Assembly: GCF_003026495.1 (NCBI RefSeq)
Contig: NZ_PYMA01000020.1
Coordinates: forward strand, 36,174 to 100,173
Origin: Photobacterium sanctipauli
GTDB lineage: Bacteria; Pseudomonadota; Gammaproteobacteria; Enterobacterales; Vibrionaceae
Direction: 5' to 3'
Length of the DNA stretch: 64,000 nt
Positions 40,788 through 50,284 of this stretch are shown one piece after another (position 1 is the first letter of the stretch; each line of letters opens with the position of its first letter). The position numbers and the translations under genes were made by a program. The notes under the pieces are model-generated. The model saw only the letters and a program-made list of their open reading frames with translations, searched no databases and was not told the DNA's origin.

Positions 40788-40814
40788 AAAAAAGCCGGAC
40801 AATGTCCGGCTTCT
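40788..40814 (-). terminator. Rho-independent terminator of hslO
   Basis: On the minus strand, AAGCCGGAC-ATT-GTCCGGCTT followed by a run of Ts (AAAAAAAA on plus) lies about 35 bp after the hslO stop. Confidence 0.9.
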
Positions 40815-40848
40815 GTAATTAAGTTACGGGCTTAATAATAGCCAATAA

Positions 40849-41727
40849 TTAATGCACTTGGTTGCTGTTGTCGTTTGCTGCATTATTGAACAGTGCTGCA
40901 ACATCAACACTATCAAAGTCATAGCTAGTGCCACAGTAGTCGCAATGCAGTGAAACCTTGCCTTCTTCTGCCACGATACGCTCTACTTCGCTGCGCTCGA
41001 TAGAGGCGATAGCAGAAGCACTGCGCTCGCGAGAACAACCGCAGTGGAATGCCACATCCTGTGGGTCGAACAGCTTGACGGTTTCCTGGTGGTATAGGCG
41101 GTAAAGCACGTCTTGGCCTTCAAGGCCGAACAGCTCTTCGTTCTTAACCGTGTCGGTTAATTGCTCAAGGTGCTCGAAGTCGCCTTCGTGGCCCTGGCCG
41201 TCAGGCATGATCTGAAGCAGCATGCCGGCCGCTTTCGCTTCGCCGTTGTGCTCGCCGTTACGTAGCCAGATGCGGGTCTTCAACTGCTCAGAGTTTTCGA
41301 AGTAACCTTCTAGGCAGGCTGCTAGGCTGTCGCCTTCCAGACCGACAACACCTTGGTAGCGCTCACCCTGGTTCGGGGTGATAGTAATGACCATGTGGCC
41401 CTTACCCATTAGATCGTGGATTGAGCCTGATGCTGGCACTTCGCCATCCCAGCGGGCAACGCCACGAAGCTTTTGATCGTGGTCGCCATTGATCACTGCC
41501 AGCTTAACCGGGCCGTCGCCCTGAAGCTGAACGGTGATAGAACCTTCGAACTTCAGCGTTGCTGTTAGCAGGCTGGTTGCAACTAGCAATTCGCCCAGAA
41601 GGGTTTGTACTGGTGCTGGGTATTCCTTGCTGGAAATGATTTGTTGGTAGGTCTCGCCCAACTGAACCAATTCACCGCGTACTGATACACCGTCGAACAG
41701 GTAACGGTATAAAGTGTCTTTTGTCAT
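40849..41727 (-). CDS. hslO: Redox-regulated chaperone Hsp33
   Basis: Hsp33 is a holdase switched on by oxidative stress. It has 292 residues. The zinc-binding redox switch is near the C-terminus, with the CxC pair in FHCGCSRER and the CxxC pair in LHCDYCGTSYDF. The N-terminal part TKDTLYRYLFDGVSVRGELVQL is family-typical. I chose the ATG at 41727; the frame extends to 41811 but adds a 28-residue basic stretch not known in Hsp33. It is downstream of hslR in the same direction, the usual hslR-hslO operon. Confidence 0.96.
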   Translation of the reverse strand: MTKDTLYRYLFDGVSVRGELVQLGETYQQIISSKEYPAPVQTLLGELLVATSLLTATLKFEGSITVQLQGDGPVKLAVINGDHDQKLRGVARWDGEVPASGSIHDLMGKGHMVITITPNQGERYQGVVGLEGDSLAACLEGYFENSEQLKTRIWLRNGEHNGEAKAAGMLLQIMPDGQGHEGDFEHLEQLTDTVKNEELFGLEGQDVLYRLYHQETVKLFDPQDVAFHCGCSRERSASAIASIERSEVERIVAEEGKVSLHCDYCGTSYDFDSVDVAALFNNAANDNSNQVH

Positions 41728-41817
41728 TAGCTTGTATTCTCCAGCAGGTATTATTAGCCAATCGCTATAAAACTTTTCATGGCGGTGAAACTTATTCGCA
41801 CCGCCATGCACTAATAG

Positions 41818-42228
41818 TTAATTGGAATTGCTCTTAAACTTAATTATATCGCGTCGCTGTTTTTTATCAGGACGCTTGTCTGGGCTTGGGCTGTTATAAG
41901 CATTGAGCTTGCGCATCTGGGCGTGTTGCTCTCGTTGCTTTACGCTGTCAGCCGTTTCGCTATAAAGCGTTTGTGCCTCGGGCGCACCGCGGCGGGTGTC
42001 TGACAATTTCTCGATAACCACGGTTTTTTCGTCGTTGCCCTGGCGTAGTCGGATTTCGGCACCGAGTTCGACTAACTTGCTTGGCTTGGAACGCTGGCCG
42101 TTGTATTGCACTTTGCCGCCGTCAATCATATTGCGGGCAATTGAACGGGTCTTGTAAAAGCGTGCCGCCCATAACCATTTATCGAGACGGACCTGGAGGG
42201 TGTCAGAATTGGAATTTTTCTGTCCCAC
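41818..42228 (-). CDS. hslR: Ribosome-associated heat-shock protein Hsp15
   Basis: Hsp15 binds free 50S subunits carrying a nascent chain and helps to recycle them. About 136 residues; the S4 RNA-binding domain is VRLDKWLWAARFYKTRSIARNMIDGGKVQYNG, followed by a basic tail (KRPDKKQRRDIIKFKSNSN). I chose the GTG at 42228 because a strong AAGGAG lies six bases upstream; a TTG at 42246 would contain that site within the coding sequence. It forms an operon with hslO, about 90 bp downstream. Confidence 0.93.
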   Translation of the reverse strand: MGQKNSNSDTLQVRLDKWLWAARFYKTRSIARNMIDGGKVQYNGQRSKPSKLVELGAEIRLRQGNDEKTVVIEKLSDTRRGAPEAQTLYSETADSVKQREQHAQMRKLNAYNSPSPDKRPDKKQRRDIIKFKSNSN

Positions 42229-42519
42229 GATCTGCTCCTTGCCCAAAAGGGCGCTAAAAGTACCATATTGCTGACCCGGCGTCAGCAGGCGGTTGAGTGT
42301 AATAAATGGTGATATAGGCTTAAGATTTCAACAGCAAATTGGGAATAAATTGCGCAAAGTGTCTAGTCTATTGATAGTAGGCAAAAATTTTTCGTGATCT
42401 CTTCAGATAAAATTTAATTAGAAATTTGATTTTCAGTGCTGAATCGACGTTAGAGCGGTATTCTGTGTGGTTATGCCGTTACGGTTTTGGTTTTTTCTTT
42501 ATAAGACAATGGATTTCTC

Positions 42520-43413
42520 ATGGTTGCAGCAAATTGGTTGGGAACACTACAGTCGAAAAAGTGGCTGTCTGTTGCCTCGCTCACTCGGAGTTTGACCTGG
42601 CTTTTGGTCGTGCTGTTGGCATGGATTGCGGGTCGCTTGGTTTGGTCTGTACTGCAACCGACGGTGTCCCCATCAAAATGGCAGGCTTCTCCCGTTTCTG
42701 TATCGGTGACGGCAACGCAAGGCAATGATGTGTCTGACGTGTTGGCGATGAACCTCTTTGGCCGCTACCTGCAGAACGCGCCGCAGAAAGTTGAGCGCCA
42801 GCAACCCACCCAGCAAAATGCCCCGCAAACGCGTCTAAGCTTAACGTTAACGGGAGTGGTCGCAAGCTCGGATCCTGAGCGTGCGCTGGCGGTGATCACC
42901 CACCGCGGCAAGCAAAACACCTATGGCCTAAATGAAGCCATCGACGGTACCCGCGCGACGTTGCAGGCGGTGTATCCCGATAGGGTTATTATCCGCAACA
43001 GCGGTAGGGACGAGACGCTGATGCTCGATGGTGTGGATTTCAATAAAGCCGCTTCCCGCCCAGTACGTCAGCCTGAGCCGCAAGCCCCGGCTGCTGAGCC
43101 AACCTCGGAGCTTGGTCGCATCAAGCAGGAGATTCTGGAAAAGCCGCAAACCTTGTTCAGCTATATCCGCTTATCCCAGGTTAAGCGCGATGGCGAGCTG
43201 GTTGGCTACCGTGTTAACCCGGGCAAAGAGCGCGCGTTGTTTGATGCGGTTGGTTTGCAGGCCAATGACTTGGCCGTGAGCCTAAACGGCAATGATTTAA
43301 CCGACGCCACGGTAATGGCGAAGCTTTGGACAGAATTGTCACAGGCAACAGATTTTACATTGACCGTCGAGCGCGAGGGTCAGCTACACGATATTTATAT
43401 TGAGCTGCAATAG
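42520..43413 (+). CDS. gspC: Type II secretion protein GspC (EpsC)
   Basis: GspC is the inner-membrane clamp that links the secretin to the assembly platform and helps choose substrates. It has 297 residues: a cytoplasmic N-tail, one membrane helix (LTWLLVVLLAWIAGRLVW), the homology region (DVLAMNLFGRYLQ... with LTLTGVVASSDPERALAVITHRGKQ) and a C-terminal PDZ domain (IRLSQVKRDGELVGYRVNPGKERALFDAVGLQ). It is the first gene of a continuous gspC-N operon, so the operon promoter should lie in the 290-bp gap after the divergent hslR; I could not assign it. Confidence 0.96.
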   Translation: MVAANWLGTLQSKKWLSVASLTRSLTWLLVVLLAWIAGRLVWSVLQPTVSPSKWQASPVSVSVTATQGNDVSDVLAMNLFGRYLQNAPQKVERQQPTQQNAPQTRLSLTLTGVVASSDPERALAVITHRGKQNTYGLNEAIDGTRATLQAVYPDRVIIRNSGRDETLMLDGVDFNKAASRPVRQPEPQAPAAEPTSELGRIKQEILEKPQTLFSYIRLSQVKRDGELVGYRVNPGKERALFDAVGLQANDLAVSLNGNDLTDATVMAKLWTELSQATDFTLTVEREGQLHDIYIELQ

Positions 43414-43451
43414 TTGCTCAAGGCGATCATGCGATAACGCAGGAGTTTTTT

Positions 43452-45473
43452 GTGAAAAAGTGGATGGGTAAAAGTGCCCTCTGGTTACTAGGCAGCTTGA
43501 TGTGCAGCTCTGCATTTGCCAGTGAGTTTAGTGCCAGTTTCAAAGGAACCGATATTCAAGAGTTTATCAATATTGTTGGACGCAACCTGCAGAAAACAAT
43601 CATTGTCGACCCTGCGGTACGCGGTCAGGTGAATGTTCGTAGTTACGATCTATTGAATGACGAACAGTACTACCAGTTCTTCTTGAATGTGCTTGAAGTG
43701 TATGGCTTCGCCGTTGTCGAGATGGACAACGGGGTATTGAAGGTTGTTCGCGATAAGGACGCGAAGATTTCTGCTATTCCTGTTGTTGGTGACGAAGAAA
43801 GGCTCACTGGCGATCAGGTCGTGACGCGCGTGATTGCTGTTCGTAACGTTTCTGTGCGTGAACTGTCTCCGTTGCTGCGCCAGCTAAACGACAATGCGGG
43901 TGCGGGTAACGTGGTTCACTACGATCCTGCCAATATCATCATGATCACCGGCCGTGCGGCAACGGTGAACCGCCTTGCCGATATCATCGAGCGGGTTGAC
44001 CGTGCGGGTGATAAGGAAATTGACGTTGTTGAGCTTAACAATGCCTCGGCAGCGGAAATGGTGCGCATCGTTGAAGCCTTGAACAAGACGGCAGATGCCA
44101 AGTCGACGCCAGGCTTCCTGCAACCTAAGCTGGTGGCCGACGACCGGACCAATGCGGTCTTGCTGTCGGGCGATCCGCAGGTCAGAGACCGCCTCAAGCG
44201 CCTGATCCGCCAATTGGACAGGGAAATGGCATCGCAGGGCAATAACCGCGTGGTCTACCTAAAATATGCCAATGCCGAAGATATGGTTGATGTCCTCAAG
44301 GGGGTGTCGGATAACCTGCAGGCTGAGAAGCAGGGTAATGCCAAGGCGGCGACCAGCGGTAGCAAGAATGAGGTGATGATTTCGGCGCACGTTGATACCA
44401 ACTCGCTGATCCTGACAGCGCCGCCAGATATTATGCGCGCACTGGAAAACATCATTGCCCAGTTGGATATTCGCCGTGCCCAGGTGTTGATTGAAGCGAT
44501 GATCGTCGAGCTGGCTGAAGGTGATGGCGTGAACTTCGGTGTCCAGTGGGGAACCACGGATGGCGGGGTGATCCAGTTTGGTAACTCCGGCGTGCCGATT
44601 TCCCAATATGCGATTGGCCTTGAGGAAGCGCAGGATACGACCCGGACGGAAACTTTTATAAACCCGAATACAGGTCTTGAGGAAACTCGTACTGTTACCG
44701 AAGACGGTGACTTCTCGACACTGGCCAGTGTACTGGGCGGGGTGAACGGTGCTGCCTTGGGTATCGTCATGGGCGACTGGACCATGCTGGTCAATGCCGT
44801 CGCCTCGGACCGCAACTCGAACATTTTGTCATCGCCAAGTATTACCGTGATGGACAACGGCGAAGCGTCGTTCATCGTCGGTGAGGAAGTACCGGTGGTG
44901 ACGGGCTCTACCTCGAGCTCGAGCAACGATAACCCGTTCCAGACGGTTGAGCGTAAGGAAGTGGGTATCAAGCTGAACGTGACGCCGCAAATCAATGAAG
45001 GCGATTCGGTACAGCTGAAAATCGAACAGGAAGTGTCGAACGTATTGGGCGCCGACGGTGCCGTCGATGTCCGTTTCTCCAAGCGCCAGCTTACCACCAA
45101 CGTATTGATCCAAGATGGCCAGATGCTGGCGTTGGGGGGCTTGATCCAAGAGCAGACCAACGAGAGCGAGCAGAAAATCCCAATCTTGGGCGACATTCCG
45201 GTATTGGGCCACTTGTTCAAGTCGACCAACACCACCACGGGCAAGACCAACCTGATGGTATTCATTAAACCAACCATTATTCGCGATGGTGTGACGGCCG
45301 ATGGTATTACCCAGCGTAAATACAACTACATCCGTGCCGAGCAGCTATTCAAGGCGGATGAAGGTTTGCGCCTGATGCCAGAGGCTCAATCGCCGGTGCT
45401 GCCGAAATATGGCGAGGATCTGTCATTGCCGCCTGAGGTACGTGCCTTTGTCGCCCAGTTGGAGAATCAGTAA
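43452..45473 (+). CDS. gspD: Type II secretion outer-membrane secretin GspD
   Basis: GspD forms the outer-membrane gate of the type II system. The 673-residue precursor has a signal peptide (MKKWMGKSALWLLGSLMCSSAFA), N0 domain (FSASFKGTDIQEFINIVGRN), N1-N3 domains with repeats such as VIAVRNVSVRELSPLLRQL and VYLKYANAEDMVDVLKGV, and the secretin core (AQVLIEAMIVELAEGDGVNFG through GSTSSSSNDNPFQTVERKEVGIKL and GKTNLMVFIKPTII). A C-terminal S-domain follows. The end overlaps the gspE start (TAATGG), indicating coupling. Confidence 0.98.
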   Translation: MKKWMGKSALWLLGSLMCSSAFASEFSASFKGTDIQEFINIVGRNLQKTIIVDPAVRGQVNVRSYDLLNDEQYYQFFLNVLEVYGFAVVEMDNGVLKVVRDKDAKISAIPVVGDEERLTGDQVVTRVIAVRNVSVRELSPLLRQLNDNAGAGNVVHYDPANIIMITGRAATVNRLADIIERVDRAGDKEIDVVELNNASAAEMVRIVEALNKTADAKSTPGFLQPKLVADDRTNAVLLSGDPQVRDRLKRLIRQLDREMASQGNNRVVYLKYANAEDMVDVLKGVSDNLQAEKQGNAKAATSGSKNEVMISAHVDTNSLILTAPPDIMRALENIIAQLDIRRAQVLIEAMIVELAEGDGVNFGVQWGTTDGGVIQFGNSGVPISQYAIGLEEAQDTTRTETFINPNTGLEETRTVTEDGDFSTLASVLGGVNGAALGIVMGDWTMLVNAVASDRNSNILSSPSITVMDNGEASFIVGEEVPVVTGSTSSSSNDNPFQTVERKEVGIKLNVTPQINEGDSVQLKIEQEVSNVLGADGAVDVRFSKRQLTTNVLIQDGQMLALGGLIQEQTNESEQKIPILGDIPVLGHLFKSTNTTTGKTNLMVFIKPTIIRDGVTADGITQRKYNYIRAEQLFKADEGLRLMPEAQSPVLPKYGEDLSLPPEVRAFVAQLENQ

Positions 45474-46975
45474 TGGACGCCGGTAGCCAGCCTGCGGAAT
45501 TACAGCCGCTGTTCCGTTTGCCCTTTTCCTTTGCCAGGCGCCACCGTGTGGTGCTGGAGGCGGTGGATGACCAAACCACGCTATTTTTTAGCGGCCAGTT
45601 ATCAGCCGTGGTGCTAGCCGAGATCCGCCGTGTCGTTGGCGGGGGCTTTGTTCCCCATGAGTTGGACGAAAAAGCGTTTGAGCTGAAACTGACCGAGGCC
45701 TACCAGCGTGATTCGTCGGAAGCGCGCCAGTTGATGGAAGATCTGGGGTCGGATAGCGATGACTTCTTCTCGCTTGCTGAAGAGCTACCGGAAACCGAGG
45801 ACTTGCTGGAGTCGGAGGACGATGCCCCGATCATCAAGTTGATCAACGCCATGTTGGCGGAAGCCATCAAGGAAGCGGCATCGGATATCCACATTGAAAC
45901 CTTCGAGAAGGTGCTGTCGATCCGGTTCCGGGTGGATGGGGTGTTACGCGAAGTGCTGCAGCCTAGCCGCAAGTTGGCGCCGCTGCTGGTTTCCCGTATC
46001 AAGGTAATGGCGCGTCTCGATATTGCCGAGAAGCGTGTCCCGCAGGATGGCCGTATTTCACTGCGCATTGGTGGCCGTGCCGTCGATGTGCGTGTCTCGA
46101 CCATGCCGTCATCCCATGGCGAGCGCGTGGTGTTGCGTCTGTTGGATAAGAACGCCACCCGCCTTGACTTGCACAGCTTGGGGATGACCCCGGCAAACCA
46201 TGCCAACTTCCGCCGTATTATCGAAAGGCCGCACGGGATCATTTTGGTGACGGGCCCGACGGGTTCGGGTAAGTCGACAACCTTGTATGCCGGCTTGCAG
46301 GAGTTGAACGGCAAAGAGCGCAATATCCTGACGGTTGAAGACCCGATTGAATTTGATATCGACGGTATCGGCCAAACCCAGGTGAACGCCAAGGTGGATA
46401 TGACCTTTGCCCGTGGCCTGCGTGCCATTCTCCGCCAGGATCCGGATGTGGTGATGGTCGGTGAGATCCGTGACTTGGAAACCGCCTCCATCGCGGTGCA
46501 AGCCTCGTTGACCGGCCACATGGTATTGTCTACCTTGCACACCAACACAGCAGTCGGTGCCATTACGCGTTTGCGCGATATGGGTATCGAGCCCTTCCTT
46601 GTGTCTTCGTCGCTGCTAGGGGTGTTGGCCCAGCGATTGGTGCGTACCTTGTGCCGTAACTGTCGCCAACCGTACGAAGCCGATGCCGAGCAGAAGAAAT
46701 TGTTTGGCGCAGGCCCTGATGAGTCGTTGACGCTCTATCACGCCCACGGTTGTGAGGAGTGTAACAACAAGGGGTATCGCGGCCGTACCGGTATCCACGA
46801 GCTGCTGCTGGTGGATGAGCAGGTGCAGGAGCTGATCCATGCCGAAGCGGGTGAAATGGCGATTGAAAAAGCGATTCGGGAATATACCCCGAGCATCCGC
46901 GATGATGGCTTGGCCAAAGTGAAGGCAGGGATCACCACCCTTGAGGAAGTCATGCGAGTGACTAGAGAGGGCTAA
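45473..46975 (+). CDS. gspE: Type II secretion ATPase GspE
   Basis: GspE is the cytoplasmic hexameric ATPase that drives pseudopilus growth. The 500-residue protein has Walker A GPTGSGKSTTLYAGL, the aspartate box LTVEDPIEFDIDGIGQ, Walker B (QDPDVVMVGEIRDLETA), the histidine box (GHMVLSTLHTN) and the zinc-binding tetracysteine LCRNC...GCEECNN. N-terminal domains N1E/N2E occupy the first about 130 residues and dock onto GspL. It starts at the gspD stop and ends three bases before gspF. Confidence 0.98.
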   Translation: MDAGSQPAELQPLFRLPFSFARRHRVVLEAVDDQTTLFFSGQLSAVVLAEIRRVVGGGFVPHELDEKAFELKLTEAYQRDSSEARQLMEDLGSDSDDFFSLAEELPETEDLLESEDDAPIIKLINAMLAEAIKEAASDIHIETFEKVLSIRFRVDGVLREVLQPSRKLAPLLVSRIKVMARLDIAEKRVPQDGRISLRIGGRAVDVRVSTMPSSHGERVVLRLLDKNATRLDLHSLGMTPANHANFRRIIERPHGIILVTGPTGSGKSTTLYAGLQELNGKERNILTVEDPIEFDIDGIGQTQVNAKVDMTFARGLRAILRQDPDVVMVGEIRDLETASIAVQASLTGHMVLSTLHTNTAVGAITRLRDMGIEPFLVSSSLLGVLAQRLVRTLCRNCRQPYEADAEQKKLFGAGPDESLTLYHAHGCEECNNKGYRGRTGIHELLLVDEQVQELIHAEAGEMAIEKAIREYTPSIRDDGLAKVKAGITTLEEVMRVTREG

Positions 46976-46978
46976 GGG

Positions 46979-48199
46979 ATGGCTGCATTTGAGTATAAGG
47001 CTCTGGATGCCAAGGGGCGCCAGAAAAAGGGAGTACAAGAAGGCGATACTGCCCGTCAGGTACGCCAGCAATTGCGTGAGCAAGGGCTGATCCCGGTCGA
47101 GGTTGTTCAAACCCATGAGCGTGAAAAGAAGAAGGCCAGCGGCGGCTTTCACCTGCGCCGTGGGATCAGCACGACGGAGCTATCGCTGATCACCCGCCAA
47201 TTGGCCACCTTGGTGCAAGCTTCCATGCCGCTGGAGGAGTGCCTGAAGGCCGTTGCCGAGCAGAGTGAGAAGCCGCGTTTAAAAAACATGTTGCTGGCGG
47301 TTCGCTCTCGGGTGGTTGAGGGCTATACCCTGTCTGACAGCATGGCGGAGTATCCCCATATCTTTGATCAGCTGTTTCGTGCCATGGTGGCGGCGGGTGA
47401 GAAATCCGGCCACTTGGATACCGTATTGAACCGCCTGGCCGACTACACCGAAAACCGCCAGCAGATGCGCAGCAAGCTGCAGCAGGCGATGATCTATCCG
47501 ACCATGCTGACGCTGATTGCTATCGCCGTGGTGGCCTTCCTATTGGCAACGGTGGTGCCAAAAATTGTTGATCAGTTTGTCCAGATGGGACAGCAGCTAC
47601 CCACCATTACCGAGATATTGCTGGCCATGAGTAACTTTGTCCAAAACTGGGGACTGGTGGTTTTGCTGGTGGTGGCGGTGATATTCCTTGGCGTGAAAGC
47701 CGCATTGAGGCGGCCTGATTTTCGCCTCAAGTGGGATCGTTGGGTGATGAAGTTGCCGGTGATCGGCAAGGTGGCGAGGGGGCTGAATACCTCGCGCTTT
47801 GCCCGAACCCTATCCATCTGTACCTCGAGTGCCATTCCGTTACTGGAAGGCATGAAGGTGGCATCGGATGTGATGACCAACACTTGGGTTAACCAGCAGA
47901 TCCGCGAAGCCTCTGACAAGGTCAGGGAAGGCTCGAGCCTGCGTATTTCGCTGGAGCAAACCAAGCTGTTCCCACCGATGATGCTGCACATGATTGCCAG
48001 CGGTGAGCGCAGTGGTGAATTGGAACAAATGCTAACCCGTGCTGCCGATAACCAGGATCGCGACTTTGAATCCTTGGTCAACATGGCGCTGGGTATTTTC
48101 GAACCCTTATTGATCGTCGCGATGGCTGGCATCGTGATGTTTATTGTTATTGCTACGCTTATGCCGATTATTGCCCTAAACAACATGGTCGGCATGTAA
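46979..48199 (+). CDS. gspF: Type II secretion inner-membrane platform protein GspF
   Basis: GspF is the core platform protein, 406 residues, with two homologous cytoplasmic domains (AAFEYKALDAKGRQKKGV at the start; ISTTELSLITRQLATLVQAS and the second copy ARTLSICTSSAIPLLEGM) and three transmembrane helices (MLTLIAIAVVAFLLATVVPKI, the WGLVVLLVVAVIFLGVKA region, and LLIVAMAGIVMFIVIATLM at the end). MHMIASGERSGELEQML is family-typical. It lies three bases after gspE. Confidence 0.98.
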   Translation: MAAFEYKALDAKGRQKKGVQEGDTARQVRQQLREQGLIPVEVVQTHEREKKKASGGFHLRRGISTTELSLITRQLATLVQASMPLEECLKAVAEQSEKPRLKNMLLAVRSRVVEGYTLSDSMAEYPHIFDQLFRAMVAAGEKSGHLDTVLNRLADYTENRQQMRSKLQQAMIYPTMLTLIAIAVVAFLLATVVPKIVDQFVQMGQQLPTITEILLAMSNFVQNWGLVVLLVVAVIFLGVKAALRRPDFRLKWDRWVMKLPVIGKVARGLNTSRFARTLSICTSSAIPLLEGMKVASDVMTNTWVNQQIREASDKVREGSSLRISLEQTKLFPPMMLHMIASGERSGELEQMLTRAADNQDRDFESLVNMALGIFEPLLIVAMAGIVMFIVIATLMPIIALNNMVGM

Positions 48200-48221
48200 T
48201 TTTTCTTTGGAGGTCTATTTA

Positions 48222-48656
48222 ATGCAACGCAAACAACGCGGCTTTACGCTATTGGAAGTTATGGTCGTGATCGTGATCCTTGGTGTGCTGGCGAGCTTGG
48301 TGGTACCAAACTTGTTGGGTAACAAAGAGAAAGCCGATCAGCAGAAAGTGGTGACGGATATTACTGCGCTAGAGCAGGCGCTGGATATGTACAAGCTTGA
48401 TAACAGCGTATACCCAACGACCGACCAAGGTCTGGATGCGCTGGTTACCAAGCCGACGTCTAGCCCAGAGCCACGCAACTACCGTGACAACGGCTATATC
48501 CGTCGTCTGCCGAAAGATCCGTGGGGCTACGACTACCAGTACGTGATGCCTGGCGAGCATGGCCCGGTTGATATCTTCAGCTTGGGTGCCGACGGCCAGG
48601 AAGGCGGTGAAGGCGTAAATGCTGACATCGGCAACTGGAACATGCAGGACTTCTAA
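48222..48656 (+). CDS. gspG: Type II secretion major pseudopilin GspG
   Basis: GspG is the main subunit of the pseudopilus. The 144-residue prepilin has a short basic leader and the cleavage/methylation site RGFTLLEVMVVIVILGVLAS with the conserved E5, followed by the C-terminal calcium-binding region (YRDNGYIRRLPKDPWG, VDIFSLGADGQEGGEG) typical of GspG. I chose the ATG at 48222 with GGAGG ten bases upstream. It is processed by a prepilin peptidase encoded outside this window. Confidence 0.97.
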   Translation: MQRKQRGFTLLEVMVVIVILGVLASLVVPNLLGNKEKADQQKVVTDITALEQALDMYKLDNSVYPTTDQGLDALVTKPTSSPEPRNYRDNGYIRRLPKDPWGYDYQYVMPGEHGPVDIFSLGADGQEGGEGVNADIGNWNMQDF

Positions 48657-48661
48657 GCTCG

Positions 48662-49258
48662 ATGAAGTCATGTAAGCGCGCGGCAGGTTTTACCCTGATA
48701 GAAATCATGCTGGTACTGGTGCTACTGGCAACCAGTGCCGTGGCGGTGATTATTTCATTGCCGGAAAGTCAGGAAGACAAAGTCAAAGAGCAGGCCGCGC
48801 GTTTCCACCACCTCACCCAGCTGCTGGGTGAGGATGCGCTGTTGAATGGCATTGATTACGGCATCCGAGTGGAACGTAATCGCTACCAGTTTCTTCAGCT
48901 AACCAGTCAAGATTGGCAGCCAATCGAAGAGTCACGCTTTTTTACCGAAGTCGAAATGGACGAGGGCATTCGCCTGAAAGTCGAAATCGGTGGCTATTCA
49001 TGGGAAGACAAGGATCGCTTATTCGAGCCCGGGTCATTGTTCAACGAAGACTTGTTTGCTGAGCAAACTGATAAAGACAAAATTAAGCCGCCCCAAGTGG
49101 TGGTGATGGCGAGCGGGGAGTACACCCCGTTCACATTGGAGTTCGAAGTGAGTGGCGAAAACCAGTTTTGGCGGGTTCAGGCCGATGAACTCGGTCAGCT
49201 ATTCCTGCTTCCGCCGGGCGAGACCATTAAGTCATTGGCCGAGAAGGAGCCGTTTTAA
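48662..49258 (+). CDS. gspH: Type II secretion minor pseudopilin GspH
   Basis: GspH is a minor pseudopilin of 198 residues with the prepilin motif AAGFTLIEIMLVLVLLATSA (Gly before the cleavage point, E5 present). The remaining beta-rich part (YGIRVERNRYQFLQLTSQDWQ and YTPFTLEFEVSGENQFWRV) is family-typical. Its stop overlaps the gspI start (ATG within TAATGG), so translation is coupled. Confidence 0.95.
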   Translation: MKSCKRAAGFTLIEIMLVLVLLATSAVAVIISLPESQEDKVKEQAARFHHLTQLLGEDALLNGIDYGIRVERNRYQFLQLTSQDWQPIEESRFFTEVEMDEGIRLKVEIGGYSWEDKDRLFEPGSLFNEDLFAEQTDKDKIKPPQVVVMASGEYTPFTLEFEVSGENQFWRVQADELGQLFLLPPGETIKSLAEKEPF

Positions 49259-49629
49259 TGGCAACGCATCGACGTCACCAGCGTGGCCTGACCTTGCTGG
49301 AAGTATTGGTTGCCTTGGCGGTATTTGCTATTTCGGCGTTGGGGGTCATGAAGGCCGTCAGCCAACACCTTAATACCCTTGGCTATTTGGAAGAGAAGAC
49401 TTTCGCCGCCATGGTGGCAGACAACGAACTTGCCAAGGTGCGCTTATCCGGCGAGATCCCGAGCTCGACCAAGCGCGGCAAGTCGGAGCTCGCAGGCCGT
49501 GAATGGTATTGGACGATAAAGAGCACCAAAACCGCCGATGGCTATCTACGCGCATTGGATGTAACGGTCGCCACAGATGAGGCGCGCAAGCAATCGGTAG
49601 TCGTGCTGAGAACTTATGTTGAGAACTAA
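49258..49629 (+). CDS. gspI: Type II secretion minor pseudopilin GspI
   Basis: GspI is a tip pseudopilin of 123 residues. The prepilin signal is HQRGLTLLEVLVALAVFAIS with the E5 residue; the body includes NELAKVRLSGEIPSSTKRG and ends VVVLRTYVEN. With GspJ and GspK it forms the pseudopilus tip complex. It overlaps gspH at its start and gspJ by 14 bases at its end. Confidence 0.95.
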   Translation: MATHRRHQRGLTLLEVLVALAVFAISALGVMKAVSQHLNTLGYLEEKTFAAMVADNELAKVRLSGEIPSSTKRGKSELAGREWYWTIKSTKTADGYLRALDVTVATDEARKQSVVVLRTYVEN

Positions 49630-50284
49630 TTATTATCCGGGCGCTCGGCAAAAGCTGAACCGGCAGCAAGGCTTCACCTTACTGGAGGTCTTGGTGGCGA
49701 TTGCGGTGTTTGCCATGCTGAGTTTGTCGGCCTATCAGGTGATGAACGGGGTGCAGCGAAGCGATGCCCAGTCCCGCGAGCACAGCGAACGGATGAAGGA
49801 AATACAGCGGGCGATGGTGATGATGGATAATGACTTCCGTCAGATTGTCGCGCGCAAGGTACGTAACCAAGGAGAGGAAATCAGCGAAAGGCTGATCCAA
49901 TCCGGCGAGTACCTGCTTGATTCGGCCAGTAATGGGATCATCTTTACCCGAACCGGTTGGCAGAACCCGCAGCAGATGTTCCCGCGCGGGGAAAATGTCA
50001 GGGTGGGCTACCGGATCATCGAAGATACCCTGGAGCGGGTTTGGTTCCGCTACCCGGATACGGTCGTGGGTAGCGAACCCCTGGTTCGGGAAGTGCTATC
50101 AGCGGTTACCGAGCTGTCTTTCGAGTTCTACCGCGACAAAAAGTGGCAGGAGCAATGGGACCAAAGCTCGGCGCTACCTGAGGGGATCAAAATAACCCTG
50201 ACCCTGGAAGACTTTGGTGAAATTGAGCGGGTATACATTTTGCCTGCTTCGGCACTGACGGCGGGTGATGATGAACAGAGCTAG
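49616..50284 (+). CDS. gspJ: Type II secretion minor pseudopilin GspJ
   Basis: GspJ is the larger tip pseudopilin, 222 residues, with prepilin motif QQGFTLLEVLVAIAVFAMLS and an extended globular domain (AMVMMDNDFRQIVARKVRN, GIIFTRTGWQNP, VWFRYPDTVVGSEP, ELSFEFYRDKKWQEQWD). Its start overlaps the end of gspI and its end overlaps the start region of gspK by 20 bases. Confidence 0.95.
   Translation: MLRTNYYPGARQKLNRQQGFTLLEVLVAIAVFAMLSLSAYQVMNGVQRSDAQSREHSERMKEIQRAMVMMDNDFRQIVARKVRNQGEEISERLIQSGEYLLDSASNGIIFTRTGWQNPQQMFPRGENVRVGYRIIEDTLERVWFRYPDTVVGSEPLVREVLSAVTELSFEFYRDKKWQEQWDQSSALPEGIKITLTLEDFGEIERVYILPASALTAGDDEQS

Noticed and set aside
44255..45325. 356-codon frame antisense to gspD, and a similar one at 45700-46563 opposite gspE
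   Set aside because: Both are mirror frames of well-conserved secretion genes; low-complexity Ser/Thr/Pro content shows they are not proteins.
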